NCBI GenBank assembly: GCA_046152955.1
Contig: JBJXGA010000352.1
Span: 10,763 to 74,762 of the forward strand
Source: SIAF01 sp046152955
Lineage (GTDB): Bacteria; Planctomycetota; Planctomycetia; Planctomycetales; Planctomycetaceae
Reading direction: 5' to 3'
DNA: 64,000 nucleotides
Below, piece after piece: positions 35,735-45,900 of the stretch (position 1 is the stretch's first letter; each line of letters starts with the position of its first letter). The translations under genes were made by a program, and so were the position numbers. The notes beneath the pieces were generated by a model. That model saw nothing but the letters and a program-made list of their open reading frames with translations. It ran no database searches and was not told the origin of the DNA.

Positions 35735-36937
35735 TTAAAGACGGCGACCCTCTTTGTCTGTCCGCAGGTGCGTCGCGTTGTATCCGGTCTGGTGATTGAA
35801 GTTGGCCTGAAATTCCTTGGGCTTGGCAAAAACAAACTGCAGGCCCAGGCGCGTATAGGACGGAATGACCTCGAGATTGTCGTAGAACTCGGGAGCGATT
35901 TCACGCAGCCGCCACAGCCGCCGCCCAGGGACGTTCATCAGGTCGTGGTGCTCCACGTGCAAACCGGCATTGAACGTGATCAGGTTTCGCCACCGGCCGT
36001 ACGATGATGCGGTGGGCTGATAGCGGCGCGTGCCGTGGAAGTGCGAGATTCCCAATACCCAGCCGAGGCAATAGGGGTGGAGAAATCCGGTAAAAAACAG
36101 CGCGCTAGCCAGCAGGTAAACCAGCGCTTGCCAGCCAAACGCCACATACAATCCGGCACAGAAGCTCAGATTGACCAGGGGATAGAGGACAGCCCAGCCG
36201 GCGCAGTCGTCCTTCTCGTAACCCGACACGAGGTGCTGGTCGGCCAGGACGGCCATGGTCCGCCTCCCCGGTTTGAGCCGCCCGAACAGCAGCAATCCGC
36301 CCAGATACATCACCAGCCCCACGCTGCTGCGGCACAGTTGCATGATGAGCATGATCAGCGCGTACGGGACGAAGAGCGGCGACGCCGACCGGGTGATCAC
36401 CAGGTACGTCCGACGCCGCGAGATGAAGTCTTTCAGCGATCCCATGTCCGTGTGATGAGCCAGGTGTTCCGGCCACCAGGTGTGATGGCCGGAAAGAAAC
36501 ATCGGCAGCGTCGTCAGGGTAAACAGCACCCGATTCAACCAACGCCGTTCAAACACCAACCCATGCACGCATTCGTGGCCGAGTTGGAACAGCAACAGAT
36601 TCATCGATGACCCGATGAAATAGGCGGTCAACAACATGGCCCACCACGGGACATAACTGGACAAAGCCGCCAGGGAAATCTGCAGGACGCACGCCCCCAG
36701 GCACAAGAACGCTGTGGACGCGTCAGTTCCAAACAGCTCCTTGATCTCGGGATGCGCCCTGAGCATGGCCCGCGCACGCTGGCGGTGCCAGACGGCGTCT
36801 TCTCGCTCGTCGTCCGGCACGCGCTCCAGAATGTCAATCTGGAAACCAGGAAAGACCGGAGCCGCGCTGCCGATCATGCGAGGGTGGAACCCCTGGCCCA
36901 TCATTCCCGGAGACTCGATCTCAGCGAGGCGATCCAT
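35735..36937 (-). CDS. Fatty-acid/sphingolipid desaturase resembling delta-4 (DES) enzymes
   Basis: 400 aa, integral membrane, with several hydrophobic segments. The three histidine boxes of di-iron membrane desaturases are all present: HECVH (121-125), HLAHH (158-162) and HVEHH (327-331). Around the last box the order SYGRWRNLITFNAGLHVEHHD, then IAPEFYDNL, is closer to sphingolipid delta-4 desaturases (where NxGYHVEHHDFP and APEYYD occur) than to acyl-CoA or acyl-lipid FADs. N-terminus PGFQIDILERVP is unusual. The substrate is inferred, not shown. It shares orientation with the ABC exporter upstream (36 bases). Confidence 0.85.
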   Translation of the reverse strand: MDRLAEIESPGMMGQGFHPRMIGSAAPVFPGFQIDILERVPDDEREDAVWHRQRARAMLRAHPEIKELFGTDASTAFLCLGACVLQISLAALSSYVPWWAMLLTAYFIGSSMNLLLFQLGHECVHGLVFERRWLNRVLFTLTTLPMFLSGHHTWWPEHLAHHTDMGSLKDFISRRRTYLVITRSASPLFVPYALIMLIMQLCRSSVGLVMYLGGLLLFGRLKPGRRTMAVLADQHLVSGYEKDDCAGWAVLYPLVNLSFCAGLYVAFGWQALVYLLASALFFTGFLHPYCLGWVLGISHFHGTRRYQPTASSYGRWRNLITFNAGLHVEHHDLMNVPGRRLWRLREIAPEFYDNLEVIPSYTRLGLQFVFAKPKEFQANFNHQTGYNATHLRTDKEGRRL

Positions 36938-36973
36938 GTTCGTTCCTTTTTCACAAATGGCTCTGGCGAAATG

Positions 36974-39220
36974 CTAATCCAACTGCTTGCGAAATCGCGC
37001 GACGCTGAGCAGCAGAATGCTCGAACAACACACGGTCAAGCCGACGATCCAGGGGAGGAGCGCGAAAAACCCCGCCCCGCGGAGCACGATGCCCCGCAAG
37101 ATCTCAATGAAATACGATACCGGAATCAAAAACGTCAGCACAAAGATGGGGAGTGGCATCTCCGATCGTGGGAACATGAAACCAGACAGCAACACCGACG
37201 GAAGCATGATCAGGAACGCAAATTGCAATGCCTCGACCTGTGTCCGGGCTACCGTCGACACCAGCAGTCCCAGCCCAAGCCCGCAGACCAGAAACAGCGC
37301 CGCCAGTCCGATCAGCAGCGGGAGACTCCCCTGGATGGAGACGCCGAAGACTCCCACCATCACCGCCAACACGATCAACGTCTCGGCCAGGCCCACCGCG
37401 GCATAGGGGACGAGTTTCCCCAACAACAAACCGACCCGTCCGACGGGCGTGATGAACAGTTGCTCCAGCGTTCCCAACTCACGTTCGCGCACGACGGCAA
37501 ACGACGTGAGGAACAAGGTGACCAACTGCAGGATGATGCCGACCAGCCCCGGCACGAAGAAGTGCGCGCTCTCCAGGTTGGGGTTGTACAGCAACCGCGG
37601 GCGGACGTCGATGGGAGGCGCCACACCTCCCGTTGCGTCACGGAACGGCGCCGCGACCGACGACTCGGCCCAGGGACGGGCGACGTCCCACGAGAGCCGT
37701 CCCCCCAGCAGCCGCGCCGTGTTGAGCGCCGTGGTCGCCGATTGCGAGTCGCTCCCGTCGATCAGCACCTGCACGGCGACCTGTTCGCCGCGAAGCAGTC
37801 GCTCGGAGAAATCGGGCGGGATGCGCACCCCGACTTTCGCTCGGCCTGACAGCATCGCCCCCTGAAACGCCTCGTCGTCGTGAACCCATTCGACGACTCG
37901 GAAGTTGCGGGTGTTTTCAAACGCCTCGACCACTTCCCTTCCGCGCTGCCGACCGTCGAGATCCAGCACGACCGTCGGCAGATGTTCGATTTTTGTGTCG
38001 ATCGCATAACCGAAGATCAGCGTTTGCATGACCGGCACGACGAGCATGAAAAAGATCGTCGATGGCTGTCGGCGAATATGCACGAACTCCTTGAGGAGAA
38101 TGGCCCAGAAGCCCTGCGTTCCGCGCAGAGCGCTGTGGCGGAACCGCCCTCTGGAATTAGCCGCTGGCCAGGCCGTGAAATTGTCTCCCGCATCCGGCTC
38201 GGAACTGGCCGGTGTCGCCGACTCGACGAATGCGGCGCTGGGGCCGTCGACCGGGGGCGGGACGGGTCCATTACGCGAATGTTCGGTATTCGCTGTCAGG
38301 CGGATGAAGACGTCTTCCAGCGTCGCGGCGACTTCGCGGAGCACCCCCGAGTTGGCCGGAGCGCAGCCATTCGCGGGGGTCGCCAGGATCGTCTCTGGCG
38401 TCAGGTGGTCCGAGGCCAGTAGATGGATCGTAGCGCCGAACAGCGTGGCCTCCTGCACTCCGGGCAGTTTTCGCAGCGCGCTCAACCGCTGCGTTGGGGC
38501 AGACACCGTAAGCTCGTAGCGGCGCGCCCCTGCGGGAGTCACATGCGGCAAGCGCTTCAAGTCGCACGGTTCGCCGCACACGAGCAACTTTCCCTGAGAA
38601 ATGTAACCCAGGTTGGTGCAGCGTTCGGCTTCATCCATGTAATGCGTGGTGACAAACAGCGTCACGCCGCGGGCCGACAATTCAATCAGCAAATCCCAGA
38701 TCTGCCGCCGGGCCACCGGATCGATCCCGGCGGTCGGTTCGTCCAGAAACAGCACGTCGGGTTCATGTATCAACGCGCACGCCAGCGCCAGTCGTTGCTT
38801 CCAGCCACCCGACAATGTGCCGGCCAACTGTTCGAGCCGGTCTCCCAGCGAAGTCAGCTCCAGGACTTCCTGTCGGCGCTGCTGCAGCCGCCGCCCCTCC
38901 AGGCCATAGATTCGGCCATAAAAGTCGAGGTTTTCCTGCACCGAGAGGTCGGAATACAGGCCGAACTGCTGCGACATGTAACCGATATGGCGCTTGACCG
39001 CCTCGGGCTCAAGACCTATGTCGTATCCCAGCACCCGCGCCCTGCCGGACGTGGGAGCCAGAACGCCGCACAACATCCGGATGATGGTCGACTTTCCACT
39101 GCCGTTTGATCCCAGCAATCCGAAGATCGACGCGCGCTGCACCTGAAAGGTGACCTGATCCACGGCGGTGAGACCTCCGAAGCGGCGCGTCAAACCCTCG
39201 ACGCGGATGGCGATTGTCAT
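36974..39220 (-). CDS. ABC-2 type exporter, ATPase and permease fused
   Basis: 748 aa. N-terminal ABC domain (1-230): Walker A GSNGSGKSTIIRM, signature LSGGWKQRLALACAL, Walker B VLFLDEPTAGIDP, H-loop VTTHYMDEAE. A linker (about 300-360) leads to an ABC-2 membrane part: one helix (TIFFMLVVPVMQTLIFGYAI), a large extracytoplasmic domain, and five helices ending LPWIVGLTVCCSSILLLSVARF. The arrangement equals YbhF plus YbhS/R in one chain. It probably exports a lipid, drug or polymer. The desaturase gene follows on the same strand, so the two may act on one product. Confidence 0.9.
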   Translation of the reverse strand: MTIAIRVEGLTRRFGGLTAVDQVTFQVQRASIFGLLGSNGSGKSTIIRMLCGVLAPTSGRARVLGYDIGLEPEAVKRHIGYMSQQFGLYSDLSVQENLDFYGRIYGLEGRRLQQRRQEVLELTSLGDRLEQLAGTLSGGWKQRLALACALIHEPDVLFLDEPTAGIDPVARRQIWDLLIELSARGVTLFVTTHYMDEAERCTNLGYISQGKLLVCGEPCDLKRLPHVTPAGARRYELTVSAPTQRLSALRKLPGVQEATLFGATIHLLASDHLTPETILATPANGCAPANSGVLREVAATLEDVFIRLTANTEHSRNGPVPPPVDGPSAAFVESATPASSEPDAGDNFTAWPAANSRGRFRHSALRGTQGFWAILLKEFVHIRRQPSTIFFMLVVPVMQTLIFGYAIDTKIEHLPTVVLDLDGRQRGREVVEAFENTRNFRVVEWVHDDEAFQGAMLSGRAKVGVRIPPDFSERLLRGEQVAVQVLIDGSDSQSATTALNTARLLGGRLSWDVARPWAESSVAAPFRDATGGVAPPIDVRPRLLYNPNLESAHFFVPGLVGIILQLVTLFLTSFAVVRERELGTLEQLFITPVGRVGLLLGKLVPYAAVGLAETLIVLAVMVGVFGVSIQGSLPLLIGLAALFLVCGLGLGLLVSTVARTQVEALQFAFLIMLPSVLLSGFMFPRSEMPLPIFVLTFLIPVSYFIEILRGIVLRGAGFFALLPWIVGLTVCCSSILLLSVARFRKQLD

Positions 39221-39787
39221 GGGGGGCCCAACCGACCGCGCATTCGCTGGTCAGCGGCCTTTCGGCGTTTGTGTACTGGCATGTGCGGAAGGCCAAGCGT
39301 CCCCTCGACTGTGCGGTCGGATGAGCAGTCTCAAACTGCGGAGTACCGATTCGATTCCGCGCGTCAGGCACCACGTAAAGCAGGTTCAGCTCGCCGCATC
39401 TGCGATCGATTCAATGCCGAACGAACATGACGGTAGCACACTCTGCAGGTGACTTGCAACCGGCCGAGACCAACAACCCCCTTGGGAATAGCAGGAATGG
39501 ACTCGTCCGCTCAACATGCCACGGCCTTCGACAGGCGATTGGGAGCGATTCCGGCTGCTCTGCCACCGATTCCCTGTTCCACCGGGCGGTCCCGGCGATT
39601 GCCGGGAGGATTCAGGCGCCGCGCGGACCTGCGGATTGGACACCATCGTCGAGTCCTGGCTTGAGAGTCGGTTCCGTTCTGGCATGACGTCCGGGCGGGA
39701 ACTCCGTGGCTTCCTGTCTACTGCTGCGGTAATCTATCGGTGCATTGGGCCGTCCCATTCCTGGATTGTATCACCGACTCGTTTCCC
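39221..39787. other. 567-base spacer, no gene seen
   Basis: Divergent spacer between the exporter and the methyltransferase. All frames here are short and lack codon bias or recognisable motifs. It should contain promoters for both genes, but I cannot point to them. Confidence 0.4.
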
Positions 39788-40825
39788 ATGCTCCAAACCA
39801 CCTCCGAATCCGCCCGTGCAGAGCCACCGAATCCATCGTTGATCTTTGAAACGCTCAACGCCTACCAGCAAAGTGCGGCGCTGCGCGGGGCGATCGAGCT
39901 GGACCTGTTCACCGGGATTGCAGCCGGTCAGGGGACGCTCGATCAGCTTGTTGAGCATTGTCGCGCCGACCGTCGCGCCTTGCGAATTCTGTGCGATTTT
40001 CTGGTCGTCCACGGATTCCTGCTGCGCGGAGACGAGGGATATCGGCTGTCGCCGACGGCGGCAAAGTTTCTTGACCGGCGCTCCCCCGCGTACATGGGAT
40101 CGATCGCGCGGTTCGTCAACTCCGACGATTTGCTGGCGGCTTTTCATGACGTTGCGGAACTGGTGCGGCGCGGGAAGACGCTTCTGGATGGCTCGGGAAC
40201 CGCCACGACCGACTACGACGGCTGGGTCGAATTCGCGCACAGCATGGCGCCGATGATGGTTCCCGCCGCCGAGTTCCTGGGAGAGCTGGCGGCCCGGTTG
40301 TTTCCTGGCCCGGCGCGAGTGCTGGACATTGCCGCAGGGCATGGCCTGTTCGGCGTCAGCGTGGCGCGTCACAACCCCGGCGCCACGATCGTCGCCCTGG
40401 ATTGGGAACGGGTCTTGGCGGTGGCATCGTCAAACGCCTACAAAGCCGGCGTTGGCGACCGGCACGCGCTGCTTCCGGGAGATGCCTTGCAGGTTGACTA
40501 CGGCACTGGTTACGACATCGTGTTGGTCACGAATTTCTTCCACCATTTCGATCAGGACAAGTGTCTGCACGTCATGCGCAAGATCCACGACTCCCTGAGC
40601 CCCGAGGGCATCGTCCTGACGCTGGAATTCGTCCCCAACGAAGACCGTGTCTCCCCTCCGGTCGCGGCGACGTTCGCATTGGTCATGCTGGGAACCACGC
40701 ACTCCGGAGACGCCTACACCTTTTCGGAGTACAACGCGCTTTGGAAGCGTGCGGGGCTGTCTGTCAACGAACTGCTCGACGTGCCCAATTCACCCCAACG
40801 AGTCATCGTCAGCCGCCGTTCCTGA
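39788..40825 (+). CDS. SAM-dependent O-methyltransferase (family 2 type)
   Basis: The start at 39788 (MLQTTSESARAEPP) gives 345 aa. An N-terminal winged-helix dimerisation domain (about 1-90) has LVEHCRADRRALRILCDFLVVHGFL. The Rossmann SAM-binding core has motif I ARVLDIAAGHGLFGVSVARHNP, then IVALDWERVL, GDALQVDYGTGYDIVLVTNFFHHFD (motif IV/V region). These enzymes methylate hydroxyls of small aromatic or polyketide molecules. No natural-product synthase lies next to it; the substrate is unknown. Confidence 0.9.
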   Translation: MLQTTSESARAEPPNPSLIFETLNAYQQSAALRGAIELDLFTGIAAGQGTLDQLVEHCRADRRALRILCDFLVVHGFLLRGDEGYRLSPTAAKFLDRRSPAYMGSIARFVNSDDLLAAFHDVAELVRRGKTLLDGSGTATTDYDGWVEFAHSMAPMMVPAAEFLGELAARLFPGPARVLDIAAGHGLFGVSVARHNPGATIVALDWERVLAVASSNAYKAGVGDRHALLPGDALQVDYGTGYDIVLVTNFFHHFDQDKCLHVMRKIHDSLSPEGIVLTLEFVPNEDRVSPPVAATFALVMLGTTHSGDAYTFSEYNALWKRAGLSVNELLDVPNSPQRVIVSRRS

Positions 40826-40925
40826 ATTGTGGTCCAGGCCCTATTTGGCCTTTGCCGTTAGGCGTTGATCCCCGACCCGCTTCCCTGATCGTTGTTACCC
40901 CCCCCTGATTGCGACACCACTCGCC

Positions 40926-42881
40926 ATGTTTGGCCTGAATCTGATCCATGCCGGGTTTCTTGCTGCAGGGCTGGCGGTGGCGCTGCCGATTCTGATCCAC
41001 CTCCTGTTTCGGCAGAAATCGCGGACGCTGACGATCGGGTCGGTGCGGTTTTTGCAGCAAGTGGTTCACGAGCATCGGCGCCGCCGCCGGTTGCGACAGT
41101 GGTTGCTCCTGGCGCTGCGAATGCTCGCCGTGCTGCTCCTGGCGGGGCTGTTTGCCCGCCCGTATTGGGATCAGGCGGTGGCCCGGGCGCTGGAGCAGGA
41201 ATTAGTGCTCCTGATCGATCGATCGGCGAGCATGCAGGGGCGCGGTCAGGGGGCGTCGTCGTTTGAACGGGGGCGGAGCCGCGCGGGGGAGGCGCTGGCC
41301 CGTCTCGACGAAAACGTGGTGGTCCATGTGGCTGTGTGCGATGCGACGGGAGTCGTGGAGCTGCCGGCCGATCAGCTTTCGCGGCAGGAACCCTCTGCAG
41401 CGGCCACCGATTTCGGACTGGCGGTGACGTGGGCCGCCGACGTGCTCGCGGCATCGAACCGGGGAACGAAGCGGATCGTGCTGTTTAGTGATCTCCAGCG
41501 GAGCGGGTTGCCGCGAACGCCCATCCCGTCGCTGCCGGGAAACGTGGAACTGGTGGTCGAAGACGTGGGGCAGGGGACCGCGCGCAACGTGGCGGTCGAA
41601 GCGGTGGCGCCGGTCCGTTCGGAAATCCGTCCCGATGAATCATTCCGCCTGCGCGTGCTGCTCAAGAATCATGGGCCGCAGACCGCCCGCAAAGTGCCGG
41701 TCCGCTGCTCACTGGAAGGTCCGGCTGGATCTCTCAGTGCGACGGGACAGGCCGACATTGTGGGGTATGGACGGACGCAACTCGACCTGCCGATTGCCGT
41801 CGCCGCCGATGGAGTGTACCGCGGGGAAGCGACAATCGACTTTGAGGACTCGTTGGCGCTCGACAACCGCCGCTATGTGGGATTCGAGGCGCGGCACCCC
41901 GACCGGGTGCTGCTCGTGGACGGACAGGAAGGGCGCTCGGTGTTCGCCAACGAGACATACTATTTGGAGACGGCGCTGCGGCTGGTCACTGCCGAATCGG
42001 GAGGAGACCAGAGGTCGTTCGAGGTGGAGCGGATCGTGTGGGAGGCGGGGCGCGGATTTCCCCGCCTGGAGGGATACCGCTGCGTGGTGCTGGCCAACCT
42101 GCGGCGCATGGCGGCCGAGGACGGGCGACGACTTCAGAGCTATGTCCAGGGGGGAGGCCGGTTGCTGATCTTCGCCGGGGACCAGGTTTCCGCGGCGTCG
42201 CTGTCGCCGCTCGCGGATCTGGGAGTGCTTCCGGGGCGCGTCGCAGCGGAACCGGTCGATGGACGCTTCCGAGTCGATGCCTGGGATGCAGAACATCCGG
42301 CGCTGGCCTGCTTTGCCGATCCACAACAGGGGGATTTGCGGCGCGTGGAATTCCGCCGCTTGCTGCCGCTGGAGTCGCTGGTCGAGGGGGCTCGTCCACT
42401 GGTGCAAACCGGAGATCACGTGGTGGCTGCGGAACTGGTCGCGGGGACGGGGCGGTGTCTGTATTTTGGAACCACTGCCGATCGGGATTGGACCGAACTG
42501 CCGCGTACCCGGCTGTATGTCCCGCTGATCCGACAATTGCTGGCGCACCTGACCGACCAGCTCGGAGAACGCCGGGGAGTGACCAGCCGACTCGTGACCC
42601 GTCCAGGGGACAAAATCGGCATCGAGCAGGTTGAGGGAGTGTGGGTCGTGACCAACCTGGACCCGCGTGAGTCGATTCCGGATCGGGTCACTGCGGAGGA
42701 ACTGCACGCCTCACTGGGGGTGGCTCCGCCGGTCGCCGAGGATGAAGAACGACAAGCGGCGCTGGCGATGACCCTCCCGCCGGACGCCTTGCGATCAGAC
42801 GAAATCTGGACCACCGTCGCCTGGATCCTGCTGGCCGTTCTCGCCGTGGAAACGCTGCTGGCGGCGCGTGTGCATGCGTGA
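40926..42881 (+). CDS. BatA-like membrane protein with N-terminal aerotolerance domain and von Willebrand A domain
   Basis: 651 aa. The first helix (LIHAGFLAAGLAVALPILIHLLFR) with the LPILIHLL motif and following basic stretch is the BatA domain. A second helix lies at about residue 60 (LLLALRMLAVLLLAGLFA). The vWA domain carries a MIDAS, LVLLIDRSASMQG, and a later D (RIVLFSDLQ). A middle beta-rich region and a DUF4159-like or glutamine-amidotransferase-like domain (ADEDGRRLQSYVQGGGRLLIFAG) follow, then a C-terminal membrane helix. In planctomycetes such genes accompany MoxR ATPases; none is in the window. Role unknown. Confidence 0.8.
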   Translation: MFGLNLIHAGFLAAGLAVALPILIHLLFRQKSRTLTIGSVRFLQQVVHEHRRRRRLRQWLLLALRMLAVLLLAGLFARPYWDQAVARALEQELVLLIDRSASMQGRGQGASSFERGRSRAGEALARLDENVVVHVAVCDATGVVELPADQLSRQEPSAAATDFGLAVTWAADVLAASNRGTKRIVLFSDLQRSGLPRTPIPSLPGNVELVVEDVGQGTARNVAVEAVAPVRSEIRPDESFRLRVLLKNHGPQTARKVPVRCSLEGPAGSLSATGQADIVGYGRTQLDLPIAVAADGVYRGEATIDFEDSLALDNRRYVGFEARHPDRVLLVDGQEGRSVFANETYYLETALRLVTAESGGDQRSFEVERIVWEAGRGFPRLEGYRCVVLANLRRMAAEDGRRLQSYVQGGGRLLIFAGDQVSAASLSPLADLGVLPGRVAAEPVDGRFRVDAWDAEHPALACFADPQQGDLRRVEFRRLLPLESLVEGARPLVQTGDHVVAAELVAGTGRCLYFGTTADRDWTELPRTRLYVPLIRQLLAHLTDQLGERRGVTSRLVTRPGDKIGIEQVEGVWVVTNLDPRESIPDRVTAEELHASLGVAPPVAEDEERQAALAMTLPPDALRSDEIWTTVAWILLAVLAVETLLAARVHA

Positions 42882-42917
42882 GTTCTCTGAGGCGGCGCCC
42901 CAGTTCGCTGCCGCCCC

Positions 42918-45900
42918 TCACGGGACAATTCCCGGGATCAGCAGAGGCCGAAGCCAGCCTCCCTGGTGCAGATGCAACATCGCGGCGGGGAGATTCTGTT
43001 CACGCAGGCATGCTTCGGCCTCGTGCCAATGCCACGCGCTGCTTTCCTGGGGGGAAACGGTGAAATCTGCCGGGTATCGAGGCTGCAACTGTACCAGAGC
43101 TTGGCGCTGATCAGCCGGTGCAAATTCCACCAGAGAATCGGTCTCGTCGAGCCGTTGGCCGGCGAGCAACCGGGCCATCAATCCGAGATCTTCCATCGGT
43201 CGCGGGTCGGGAACGGGTAGGGGCCAGATCTTGGTCGTTCCGTCATGGCAACCAGTGGCCAGCCAGAGGCCGTCCGGACTGAATGCCAGGTGATGAACCC
43301 ATCCGCGATGCCTTAAAGGCGGACTGAGGGACTCCCCTGTCGCCGCGTCCCACAGTCGGGCGGAGTAATCGCCGCTCCCTCCGGTCGCAACCCAGCGTCC
43401 ATCCGGACTGAACCGAGCCCGAATGAGGCCCATCCCGTTTTTCAGAAAGGGAGTGATCGGTTCTCCCGTCGATGCGTCCCAGACCCGCGCTGTCCCCTGG
43501 CGACAGCCAGTGACGACCCGCCTTCCATCGGGACTGAAGGAAGCGTACGCCACCCCGGCCCCATGGCGCAGCGGTGGAGTGAGCGGAGCGCCGGTTTCGG
43601 CATCCCACACGCGGGCCGAAAAATCGGCACTGGCCGTCACCACCCGGCGACCATCCGGGCTGAACGAGGCTTCCTCGACGGTCCCTTCGTGCGGCAGTGG
43701 AGGTGTCTGCAGATTCCCTGTGGTGACGTCCCACACTTTCGCCGTGCCGTCGGAACCGGCCGTGACCAGGCGGTGCGCATTCGGACTGAACCACGCGCCG
43801 TGCAATACTCCTCCCAACTCCAGACTGGGTTTCAGAGGCGCGCCGGTCTGTGCATCCCAGAGGCGCCCCTGACCGTCGCCGCTGACGGTGAGCACCCGGT
43901 CTCCTGCGGAGGCGAACGCCCCCTGCAGAACGCGGCTGTGGTGCGTCAGAGGTGGAGTCAGTGGTTGCCCCGTGGCGATCTCCCAGACGCGCGCAGTGCG
44001 GTCATCGCTGGCGGTCAGGACACGGCGGCAATCCGGGCTGAAACAAGCCTGCACGACCGGCGCTGTGTGCCGGAGCGGTGGAGTCACCGGTTGCCCGGTG
44101 GCGACCGACCAGACCTGCGCCGTGCCGTCGCTGCTGGCCGTCAGCAGGTGACGCGCATCGGCGCTGAACGCCACATAGGTCGCTCCACTCTCATGGCGAA
44201 CGCTCAAGGGCGCCTCCCGCCGTCCGGCGATTTCCCAAATCCGCATCGTGCGGTCACCGCTGGCCGTCACGATCCGTCGGCCATCGGGACTGAAAAACGC
44301 ACAGGTCACCAGAAAGTTATGGTCGAGTGGAGGGGTGACCGATTCACCCGTGGCCACTTCCCAAACCATCGCCGTGTGGTCGTAGCTGGCAGTGACCAAA
44401 TAGCGGCTGTCGGGACTGAAGGAGGCATATCGCACGGAGTTCCGGTGCTTCAAGGGAGGCGCCACGGGGACGCCACTCGTCGCGTCCCATACACGCGCTG
44501 TCCGGTCGTAGCTGGCCGTGGAGACGTACGTGCCACAAGGGCTGAACACGGCGCGAATCAACCGGTCGTCATGTTCCAATGGCCGTCCCACAGATTGGCC
44601 TGTGACGGCGTCCCAAAGTTTCGCGGAATGGTCGTTGCTGCCGGTGATCACGCGGCGGCTGTCCGGGCTAAACGCGGCGCAAGTCACCGCAGCCGCATGC
44701 TGGAGCGCCGGGCCGACTGGCCGGCCCGTAGCGGCATCCCACACCTGCGCCGTGCAATCATTGCTGGCAGTCACGACAGACTGGCCACCGGGGCTGAACG
44801 CGACCGCCTCCAGCCAGCTTGCGTGGCGCAGCGGCGGGCAGAGCGGTTCACCGGTGGCCGCGTCCCAAAGTCGCGCTGTTCCGTCCGTGCCGGCCGTAAC
44901 GACCTGACGACCATTGGGACTGAAGGACGCGTCCTGCACGGCCCCCTGGTGCATCAGCGGGGGAGACACGGGCTGGCCATTCCCGGCATTCCAGACCCTG
45001 GCAGTCCCGTCGTGGCTGGCGGTGAGGATCCGCCGGCCATCCGGGCTGAAGGCGGCCTTCCAGACGACGTGGTTGTGGCGCAGTGGGGGAGTGATCGCTT
45101 CGCCGGTGAAGGCATTCCAGACGCGGGCCGTATGGTCCCGGCTGGCCGTGACCACCCGTTGACCATCCGGGCTGAAGGCGGCCGACTCCACTTCCTTGTC
45201 GTGATACACCATTTGCGACAATCTTGGGGTTTGGGCGAGCACCCCGCCCAGGCGCGTCCTGTGGGCGGCGGAGCGAGACAATTCGCTGTCATCGAGTTGC
45301 AGCGCTGCGGTGAGCCAGGGCAACGCTCCGAACAAATCTCCTTCGTCGAGAAGGCGATTGCCATTGGTGACATGCATCCGGACCAGCCTCTGCCGGCTCT
45401 CCCGGGCATTGTCATCGGCCAGTTTTCGCTGTGTGCTCTCGTTCTCTTTGGCCTCCAGCGCCGCGTGGGAGTTTCGCCGCGCTTCGTCGCGAGCGCCGGC
45501 AATGTGGACGGCGGCCACGAGCGAGACCCCCGCCACCCCGATCAGGAGGAGCGCGACGGCCGCCAGCAAACCGGCTACGAGTGGATTGTGGCGACGCCAG
45601 CGCTGGAATTGCTCGACGGGGGAGACCCGGCGAGCATGGATCGGTTCATCGTCCAGGAATCGCTGGAGATCAGCCGAGAACGCGGCGGCGGAGGGATAGC
45701 GATGGCTGGGGTCGCGCTCGATCGCCTTGTGGACGATTGTCACCAGGTCGCGGGGCAGCCGCTCGTTCAGCCGGTCCAGGCGGGGGGGGATGGCGGTCGT
45801 CACCTGTTTGATCAGCCGTTGTCGCTCCCTTTCGTCGAACGCCGGACGAAAGGCCAACAGCTCATAGAGCGTCAACCCCAACGAGTAGACGTCGCTCCGG

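Noticed and set aside
36035..36610. 191-codon plus-strand frame rich in Gln and His
   Set aside because: Antisense to the desaturase membrane helices and histidine boxes.
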